Below, one piece after another: positions 56,155-64,000 of a DNA stretch of 64,000 bases. The translations under genes and the position numbers were made by a program. This stretch comes from Apostichopus japonicus (lineage: Eukaryota; Echinodermata; Holothuroidea; Aspidochirotida; Stichopodidae), in contig NC_092569.1 in NCBI RefSeq assembly GCF_037975245.1, positions 17,405,501-17,469,500 of the forward strand, in the 5' to 3' direction. Numbering within the stretch: position 1 is the first letter of the stretch; each line of letters opens with the position of its first letter. Under the pieces are notes generated by a model. That model had not been told where the DNA came from and made no database searches. It saw only the letters and a program-made list of their open reading frames with translations.

Positions 56155-58014
56155 CTAGGGCCGTTTACCGCGCCCGCGGTTTCCGCGGTATTGCGGGCGG
56201 TACGGCCTGTGTTCGGGCCGCGAAGGAGCAGATTGTTGCTGTGTTTGCGGGGCGCCCCGACTCTGACTGTAGCTTGATCTTGGCTGCCCAAAGCGGCTAC
56301 CTTGTCGTGAGTCATAACGTGGGCGCGAGGATGAGGCCGAGCGGGACATGTGTTCGTCCGCCTCCCTCAGAGATTTCATTCTCTCTGCCTCCTCCAGGAG
56401 TTTCTCATCGAACTTGCCGCCGAAGAGGTCACTGCCCAGGATTGGTAAGTTGCGGAACCCGTCCGCCGTGGATCTGGACGACCAATTCAGGGAGTTCAAA
56501 ACCAGGTCCCGGCGTGTCAAGGTGGCCTTAACCGAGACGCAGGCGAACTGGTCTAATACCATCCTGGAAACGGGTCCCAGGAGGGCAATGATGGCGGCGG
56601 TATCTTTACGTGAGATACACGATGCCTGGGCCTGTTGGAAGGACGTGTTCAATAGCTCGGCGAAAAGCAATAAGGCCGACGAGGACTTCATCCCTGCGCG
56701 GGAGGCCCTATCTACGTCAAACCGGGAGGATTCTAGGGTCTGTGCACCCTTCTCCCTGAACTTGTCTTTGCCGTCTTAGGCACCCGCCGACCGAAGTCTC
56801 TCCTTCACTTGAGGCGGGATGTGGGGTGGTGTAAAAAGACTTTCCCAGTCTTCGTCGCCCACGTGGAAAGTGCGATGGGCTGATCGCTGGAAGGCTGTCC
56901 AGCGTTTCGCCTGTGCCACCGCCTCGAACCGCTCTCTACATTCCACATCCACCGGGATGGAGGCTCGAGGCTTTTGGGCAGCAGCGTTCAATGTGAGTTT
57001 GGATGCCGGCCCCTCGTGGGCACGCGCATCCACCCATTCCTCGAAGCCGAGGACTCTGTGGAGTACTGCCGTCGCCTTCTCAAAGGCTTCCGCCGAAATT
57101 TCTGTACCCCGTAGGGGTTCTTCATCATCCGCCTCGGAATCTCCACTGAGGAGGGGGGCACTAGCTGCGATCGACAGCGCGTCATCAGTTCTGGAGGAGA
57201 CGTCGCCCCAGGGATCCACCTGGGCCTCCTCAGGGGCGTGATCGTCCGTAACCGGTGCTGGCGGTGGCGCCGGTTGTGGTGGAATGGACGGAGCCCCCTG
57301 TTGTTCCGGGTCCTGTTGACTCGGCTTTTGTAACAATTGTCCCAGGAGGTCTTTGACCTGGGAAAGGAGAGCCTGCCCCGAGTCTGGGGACTGTCTCTTG
57401 CATTTCTTGGCTCTGTGTTGTCCAGAAGAATGTCCACTCGAGGACGAGGGTGACGAGCCAGACCTCGACCTGCGTCGAGGTCGCCGGTGTCTTTCCTGGC
57501 TCCTACCACGGCTACGGCTGTGGGTACGGCTTCTACTTCGTCTTTGGCGCCGTTCCGTACTTTCCGGGGAGAACCCCGAGAAATCTCTCCGGTTGTGGTC
57601 CCATGACCCCGGAGTAGAAGTAAATAAGTCCGCCACCACTTGTCTTCGGGGGCTTCTGGACTCCACATGGCTTGATGTGGACGGACCCTCTTGGGGCCGC
57701 GGCCGTGGCTGTGCCGACGCCGCACGGGAATTAGCTCCATCTCGTATGGATACCCGTTCTTGAGGAGGGTTTGAGCCATCTCGAATGGCGCCCTCCGTTC
57801 CCCCATGTTTAGGGCTTATGCCATCTCGAATGGCCACCTGGGGTTCCTTCGCCGGCAGTTTCTTCTTCCCCTGCTTTGAGGAAGCCGCCTTCTTTCTTTT
57901 CTCCGCCGCTTTATCCGCCAGCCAGGTACCGATCAAATCCCAGCGCTCCTGGGTCCAGTCCTGGCAAATGGAGCAAGTCTGTTTGCTCCCGCATGGGCGA
58001 CACTTCGGGCACAA
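56155..58014 (-). pseudogene. DIRS gag-like protein with in-frame stop
   Basis: A single frame running from a Cys-rich N-terminus (CPKCRPCGSKQTCSIC, with further Cys upstream to about 58070), through a low-complexity Arg/Ser-rich middle, to the conserved end LPILGSDLFGGKFDEKLLEE and a basic Arg/Gly tail. A TAA at 56776-56778 interrupts it, and the frame is open on both sides, so this is a nonsense mutation. No ATG is present at 58014. The frame continues upstream without an obvious start, so the true start is unknown. Confidence 0.85.
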
Positions 58015-58588
58015 ATCGTGTTTGTCCCATGCTTTGAACGGACGGAACTGCTTACAAGAACAGCAGTTTTTCCATCCTCTGAAAAATCTCGAAAAATTTG
58101 TTTTTTTGAAATTTTTTTGAGAAATCCCCGAAACTCGAAGCTGTGAAACTAAAATAGAAACAGCACGGAAACCAAATGAAATTTGTATCTAGACCAGTAC
58201 GAAGAATAAATAAGGCAGTTACTTACTGCAAAATGATAACGTACACGATTGCTGTACGAGAACAGTATGAAAGAACTAAACAAAGCAGTTACTTGACTGA
58301 AAAGTGTGACCACGTACACAACTGCTGTACGTGAAAGTAAACAAACGCTAGGATAACGCTACACTAAAGTGCGGGCCTAGCCACGCTACGTGAACCACGT
58401 TCACGAGGCAAACAAAAAAAACGTTCGAAAATCACGAAAGAAAAAACGTTTTAAAGACAAGAAGCAGTTCAAACGTGCAGGACGTTGAACAGATGAAAAA
58501 GAATTACAAAAACAACGATAATATTTAGACCAAGTGATTGAAATCTAAAGATTAAGTAAGAGCAATAAGAGAGCGATACTTGCGCAAA

Positions 58589-58638
58589 AGATGCTAGAGC
58601 GAGGTTAATACGGTAATGCATAGGTTATATGAGGTGAG
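58589..58638 (-). repeat. DIRS inverted terminal repeat, right
   Basis: Reverse complement of 52685-52734 with one difference. About 450 bp of untranslated leader lies between it and the gag frame. Confidence 0.96.
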
Positions 58639-58657
58639 GGAGTACGCGCTGTGAATT

Positions 58658-59590
58658 TACTGATTACATTTCCTGTTGTATTCATAATATACTTGATGGA
58701 TCATTGTTCACTTTCAATCTTCAGTATGAGAGGTCTGAGAGATGGACTTACTGATTATGTTTCCTGTTGTATTCATATTATATACTTGATGGATCAATGT
58801 TCACTTTCAATCTTTAGTATGAGAGGTCTGAGAGATGGATTTACTGATTATGTTTCCTGTTGTATTCATAATATATTTGATGGACCAATGTTCACTTTCA
58901 ATCTTCAGTGTGAAAGGTCTGAGAGATGGACTTACTGATTATGTTTCCTGTTGTATTCATAATATATTTGATGGACCAATGTTCACTTTCAATCTTCAGT
59001 GTGAAAGGTCTGAGAGATGGACTTACTGATTATGTTTCCTGTTGTATTCATAATATCTTGATGGATCAATGTTCACTTTCAATCTTTAGTATGAGAGGTG
59101 TGAAAGATGGATTTACTGATTATGTTTCCTGTTGTATTCATAATATATTTGATGGACCAATGTTCACTTTCAATCTTCAGTGTGAAAGGTCTGAGAGATG
59201 GACTTACTGATTATGTTTTCTGTTGTATTCATAATATCTTGATGGATCAATGTTCACTTTCAATCTTCAGTATGAGAGGTCTGAGAGATGGACTTACTGA
59301 TTATGTTTCCTGTTGTATTCATAATATCTTGATGGATCAATGTTCACTTTCAATCTTCAGTATGCGAGGTCTGAGAGATGGACTTACTGATTATGTTTCC
59401 TGTTGTATTCATAATATACTTGATGGATCAACGTTCACTTTCAATCTTCAGTATGAGAGGTCTGAGAGATTGACTTACTGATTAGGTTTCCTGTTGCTTT
59501 CATAATATACTTGATGGATCAAAGTTCACTTTCAATCTTCAGTATGAGAGGTCTGAGAGATGGACTTACTGATTATGTTTCCTGTTGTTT
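58658..59590 (+). repeat. 91-bp tandem array, exon-proximal part, about 10 units
   Basis: Continues the array split by the DIRS element. The last unit merges into the real ARFGEF exon: its 'acttac' is the genuine splice donor of the exon at 59570-59742. Some neighbouring units show the variant 'ggatttact'. Unit length and sequence are as in the distal part. Confidence 0.96.
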
Positions 59591-59742
59591 GGAATGCTAA
59601 GTCTACAATTCCTTCATCTTGATCTGATGCAGCACTGTGGAATACAGAAAATACATTTGTCCATCCAGACCTGATGTTGGTCGGCTGTGAGTTTACCATC
59701 TGAGCGATACAGCGGACCACCATATCACGAATAGTGGATGAC
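59570..59742 (-). CDS. ARFGEF1/2: ARFGEF1/2 (BIG) exon at the satellite edge
   Basis: Acceptor TATTCACAG, donor GTAAGT. Encodes [39 protein letters not shown] and [16 protein letters not shown], matching the conserved block after Sec7 in BIG proteins ([20 protein letters not shown], the DUF1981 region). The last ~19 nt and the donor have been copied about 36 times into the following intron as the 91-bp array. Confidence 0.96.
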
Positions 59743-60553
59743 CTGTGAATAATAAATATTGTTGCTTAAATCTGAGGAATATCCACTCAAAACTAAATCC
59801 TCCAAAAGCAAGACTACTGTATCACAGGCCTGGAACTCATATAAAAGGTGAAATAGGTAATCAAGGATATTTGATGATTTTACACACATTTGTAATAGGA
59901 ACACATTATTAAAGGCAATGTATCAAAAAGAACAGATGCAAGGCAGACTTAATATTAAATATTGATGAACAGCCTGGCTGCAGGATGCTGCAGCCCTCTC
60001 AGCATCCTAATTTTGACACCATGGCTAACACCATCACAATGAGTTCTTAAAGAAGGCATTCCAGTGCAGCTCTTAAGTCAACAACACCTTTTCAAAGAGG
60101 AGAAAAGGATATACTGTATACAGGGATGAGCCTGGGTAAAAAAAAATATGGAACTTTGCAAAATTTGCCTGTATAGGTTCCAGTTTGCGTATGCTACAGT
60201 GTGGATAATAGTTTTTGTCCCCGAGGTAGAAAAGAAATCACAGAAATTCCGCGAATTCGCAGAAAAAGCTCATGCTAATGTAGTCATTGTTTTGGTTTCT
60301 CAGCGATTTCTACACTGGAATGTGGATCAAGTTTACCATTTACTAATGGTATGTGGATGTGAGCTGAGGATGTGAGAAAGCTAGAAGGGGGTAGTAGGTT
60401 GGCTGTGCAGAGGCAAGAAGTGAAATAAGTTTCCCTTTTCCCATGCCAGGATGGGTTTCTTCACATCTCCCTTACATGAATACTGCATAAGTATTTCCCA
60501 TTTACTGTTAATCCTCTCTATTCAGACAAAATGTCTAACATGTGACAACTGAC
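59743..60553 (-). other. ARFGEF intron
   Basis: Intron of about 810 bp. A 75-codon plus-strand frame at 60148 shows no recognised domain. Confidence 0.8.
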
Positions 60554-60705
60554 CTGTTCTTCTTCATGATGTATTCAAAAGGTCGGAGAAAATCTTTTTG
60601 GAATTTGAAATTTGGCAGTTCTCCTTTCTCCAAAAACTTCATGGATAGCTGTCGGAGCGAGTCCACGGCAAAAAATGCTACCTCTTCATTTGGGTTACAA
60701 CCAAC
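60554..60705 (-). CDS. ARFGEF1/2: ARFGEF1/2 (BIG) exon
   Basis: Acceptor CAATCTCAG, donor GTCAGT. Encodes [40 protein letters not shown] and [10 protein letters not shown], matching [20 protein letters not shown] of vertebrate BIG1 almost exactly. Its first 13 nt and acceptor also occur at 5948-5970, the edge of block B. Confidence 0.97.
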
Positions 60706-63700
60706 CTGAGATTGAGTAATGTACACAAATTCAGGTTAAATAATTTACAGAAATTTGATTGACAATCATTCTATTATACAGATCGTACAGGATGAATATT
60801 GATTTTTCACCCAGTATGATTCTGAGAACCATTCAAAACATCTCATTTAAATATGATCTATAGGGGTACATGCAAAATGATGCAAAAGTCACGATCAAAT
60901 ATAAATAATGAACTGGCAATACTTGATACATATCACCTCAATGATGTTAGGGTCTGATTGAGTATTGTACCATGAAGTTTTATTTTCAAGTGAATAACAT
61001 TCTGAGAAATGCATAGATCTGTCTACAATAGAGATGGGCTATTAACTCAAAGCAGACGTTTTAGAGCTGTGATTTTTGTTTAATTAAAATCAAACAAGCT
61101 CCACCCTATGACACTATTATACCTCTTTAGATTGACAATCCAATAGAACATTTCAATGTACAGCGCAAATTCTTAAAACTTCAATTTTGCTTTTAATTAT
61201 GGCACACATGTTTAATACTTGCAACTATATATATACATGTACAAGGTCTGGGCAACAAAATGTTATGAGTCTAATAGAATCATTATCTTTTTACAAACCA
61301 ACCTTAATTTGGTGAAGATATTGAAATTTAACTATTTCACATTTCAGACAAATAAAACTTTCAGCAACACTGACATCCTAGCCTTGTACAATGGTGGGTC
61401 TTTCATCAGTCCACTTTCCACAACCAATTTTGCATCCTGATCAGATTAACTCCCCAACGGAAACATTTGAAAATGTCATGTTTGGACCTTATCGTGACCC
61501 CCAAATGATCTTTGACCTACTTTTGTGAACAAAAATTATAGAGTCTTTGACCTGTGCAACAACTTGGGAATATTTGATCACAAATACAATAGGTAAATGG
61601 GGGCAACCGTTGCTCAACATAATCGAACAGACGGATGGATGGACACACGGACAGATGAATAGATGCATTTCTACGATATAAACTCCATTGGCTTGGCAAG
61701 CTACTTTAGCTTAAAATACACCGGCTAGATTAATCCATGACTCTTTACAGCAATTACCTTATTAAAATGATCACCAAGTATTGCCCATATTCTTGACCAT
61801 TGGACCCTCACTCTACCCATATTGTAGTATGAAATTTCAACAATCTTGATGAGTGAAAACATTCTTGGTCCACTTCCTGATGATAATTCTTCAAGAGATA
61901 CCTGACTTAGTGCTTCTGTAAAATCAACTGTGAAATTAGAAAGAAAAAAAAAATGGTAAAATAATTATGTAGATTTAAAAGAAAAAACCTTCAAAATATA
62001 TATGACTTCTAGTAATGTTAATATAGCATTATATCAAAGATGATTGATCAAGAAATTGATCAACATTAACTCAGTGAAGCTGCTTAAGAGTGTCGCTGCA
62101 CATCTTCGCCTCTCATTCTAAATCCAGGCAGCTACGCTGTACTGTACCTACTTGAAAGTAGTGTATTGTGTAAGTACAGTAAATACTGTGCATAAAGGTT
62201 GCAGTATAGCTATTCTTCTCAGAGTTGGGTAAGACTGGTGCCATCAGCTACAGTATGGTAAAAAACTTTGGGGAAGTATCATGCAAATCAACATACAATA
62301 TGACTTCAGGATGAATATAAAAGTCCTAGAACATTGTTTGCTGGCTTAACCTAAAAATTTGATGGATATTATGGAAAGGAAAAAAAAATCTTGTTGTAAC
62401 AATTTATATGAAAATATCATCTCAAAAGTGACCTGGAAAAAATGTTAATATTGACTAATCTGATTTCAAAGTAGAAACGGTCATGCTTGTTGGCCATCCT
62501 GTAGAGTTGCTGGTCTATATAGTGATATAAACCACTTTTACCATTTTGTAGGATTTTAACATGATGAAAAAGATCTGAGAATGTAATAACTATTTCTGTT
62601 CTATTTTCTTCATTTTTTATCAGATGTACATAATAGATTCAAATCTGTGATTCAAACCAATGAGTTTTTTTTTTTAAATGAGTGATTTAAATTGTGACAA
62701 TATCAGTGACTCAAATCGATGTGATTTAAATCAGCCAACCCTGCAGGTAAAAATGGAGATTATGCTGCTTTATAGTTATTCAAAATTGCTCAAGTCAAGG
62801 AACAATAAAGTTATCGCAAAACTGATGAAAAAATTAAAAGTCACAAGTGTTATCGTAGATGAGGGGGACACAATGTTCTGTACTTCATTCAAATGTTAAT
62901 TTGTATGGGAAGCAGTCAAATTGTTTACACTCATAGTTCTAAATATTTAGTTACAGTATATAACTGAAAACAAGATTTGGGAATATTACCCGGCATGGTC
63001 ACATTTATGGAAACATTCAGGTCATGATGTCAATACAGTACTGTTAAAAAAACTTTTTTCTGCAACTTTGCTTCAAAGCATCATTTTGATGCAAAATGAT
63101 GAATTGATGATATTCCGATACAATTGTAATTAAAGATTTTGTTAGATCATCTACAATATAATGACAAGATTAATGAAATGATCAGTTCATCATTTTGCTG
63201 CAAATTGTTGAAGTGATGACATCTTGATACATGGGTTATTACAGATTTTGCTGGAAAGTGCTGTTCATCTTTAATTAATCAAGTTATCATTTATTTGCTA
63301 TGTACAACCTCATGGTTGAAATGTCTTTCTATGAGAAATGTGGTAAATAATTTCATCATTCGGCAGCATTTAATTGAGGTTAATCACTTAATAGAGTTTA
63401 GGAATGTGTTTTTTTTTCTTTCTTTTTGGCAAATTGTTAATAGAGTATACTAACTGAAAGATACTACTTTCATTTACCAAAATATGTAAAATTTAGACAG
63501 CACCTTAACATTCCAGACAAAGTGATACAACATAATATAAATCATTAAAGGTATATTGTGTCAATTGTCCCACATCCCAAATGCCTGTAACAATACAAAT
63601 CATGATTGGCTGCACTAAATGAACAAGACGAGAAGAGAAGGGTACAGATGAGGTGCAACAATAGGACCCTGTTGACAAAAGTACCCATCTACTAAACACT

Positions 63701-64000
63701 GCGAGGAGCACTAGCAAATAATTATTCTGGTTTGTTTTGTAATTAAATGCTTGTATGATCAACAATTAAGACCCAAACAGACATCCGTACTTTAAATACA
63801 CCTCAGGTCTTACATCCTGGTTCTGAAGATGAACATAAAAAAATCGCTACAGAAGTTGATAAAGCACCCAAATATTCATGCCAATGCAAACTGCTAATAG
63901 CCAGATATTATGATATTGTGCAGTGATGATTCCTGAACAGATGTAACACTATCTTATCCGTATATCATTTGATGTTGCAATAGTACATCCTGGATCAGAG
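60693..64000 (+). repeat. Parent of block B in the ARFGEF gene
   Basis: Matches 5948-8514 in order and orientation up to the right edge. It contains the exon 61758-61927 and two further stretches (61028-61430 and 62160-63065) that block B lacks, and it has no MITE. Intact exons mark this as the original. No other gene is visible in 61928-64000, which is intron. Confidence 0.85.
61758..61927 (-). CDS. ARFGEF1/2: ARFGEF1/2 (BIG) exon, most N-terminal in window
   Basis: Acceptor AATTTCACAG, donor GTAATT. Encodes [40 protein letters not shown] and [17 protein letters not shown], matching [20 protein letters not shown] of BIG1. BIG proteins activate class I/II ARF GTPases at the trans-Golgi and on endosomes. 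The Sec7 domain is encoded upstream, beyond the right edge. All 15 exons found join in consistent phase. Confidence 0.96.

Larger units (their letters stand above)
52645..58657 (-). mobile_element. DIRS-type tyrosine-recombinase retrotransposon, 6.0 kb
   Basis: Gag, reverse transcriptase/RNase H, methyltransferase-like and tyrosine recombinase parts occur in DIRS order on the minus strand. Inverted terminal repeats lie at 52685-52734 and 58589-58638. An internal complementary region at 53115-53212 is complementary to the joined ends, and this fixes the termini at CCCCAAACC (52645) and GTGAATT (58657). Removing the element restores a perfect 91-bp unit (gatggact joined to tactgatt) without target duplication, as expected of recombinase-mediated insertion. 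It is much GC-richer than its surroundings. Point defects in gag, RT/RH and the recombinase suggest this copy is dead. Confidence 0.97.

Noticed and set aside
50271-59481. Repeated 60-125-codon frames along the 91-bp array
   Set aside because: 91 is not a multiple of three and the frames arise anew in each unit. The array is intronic and antisense to ARFGEF.
47499-59590. CRISPR array as an explanation of the tandem repeats
   Set aside because: There are no unique spacers, the units are contiguous, and the context is an animal gene.

Overview
The window is nuclear DNA of an animal. It is AT-rich and intron-rich, the splice sites are canonical, and it is crowded with eukaryotic transposons. 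The fibrinogen-related/TIL/EGF gene and the element types fit a marine deuterostome. An echinoderm, perhaps a sea cucumber, is my best guess, but the sequence alone does not prove it.

Two host genes can be read, both on the minus strand. (1) A secreted fibrinogen-related gene occupies 28015 down to 19575: a signal-peptide exon, a fibrinogen domain that lacks its last exon, a TIL cysteine-rich module, a VWC-like/EGF-like module, and a complete second fibrinogen domain with a strange Cys/Ser/Tyr-rich end. (2) The C-terminal part of the ARF guanine-nucleotide exchange factor BIG1/BIG2 (ARFGEF1/2) occupies 61927 down to 37313. I placed fifteen exons, about 720 codons, and every splice phase agrees. 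The Sec7 catalytic part lies beyond the right edge.

The rest is duplications and mobile DNA. Block A occurs as 385-5944, as 25350-33453, and in part as 11903-14543. It carries the fibrinogen-gene signal-peptide exon and a dead Penelope-like element. Block B, 5948-8514, is a copy of ARFGEF intron sequence (60693-64000) and breaks off 13 nt inside an ARFGEF exon. Several insertions have natural empty sites inside the window: a 411-bp hAT MITE with 8-bp target duplications, a 5'-truncated LINE with an open reverse-transcriptase frame, and a 6.0-kb DIRS-type tyrosine-recombinase retrotransposon with inverted termini and an internal complementary region. A 4.1-kb CACTA-like element lies at 14543-18630.

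The most unusual structure is a 91-bp tandem array of about 36 units in one ARFGEF intron (about 50195-52644 and 58658-59590, split by the DIRS element). Each unit copies the last ~19 nt of the neighbouring ARFGEF exon and its 5' splice site, so the intron holds dozens of potential decoy splice donors. A separate 54-bp minisatellite in another ARFGEF intron is open in all three forward frames.

Region by region: 1-5944 block A copy 1; 5948-8514 block B copy; 8515-11902 no gene seen; 11903-14542 block A copy 3; 14543-18630 CACTA-like element; 19575-28015 fibrinogen-related gene; 25350-33453 block A copy 2 with LINE; 33454-37312 no gene seen; 37313-64000 ARFGEF exons and introns, with satellites and the DIRS element.
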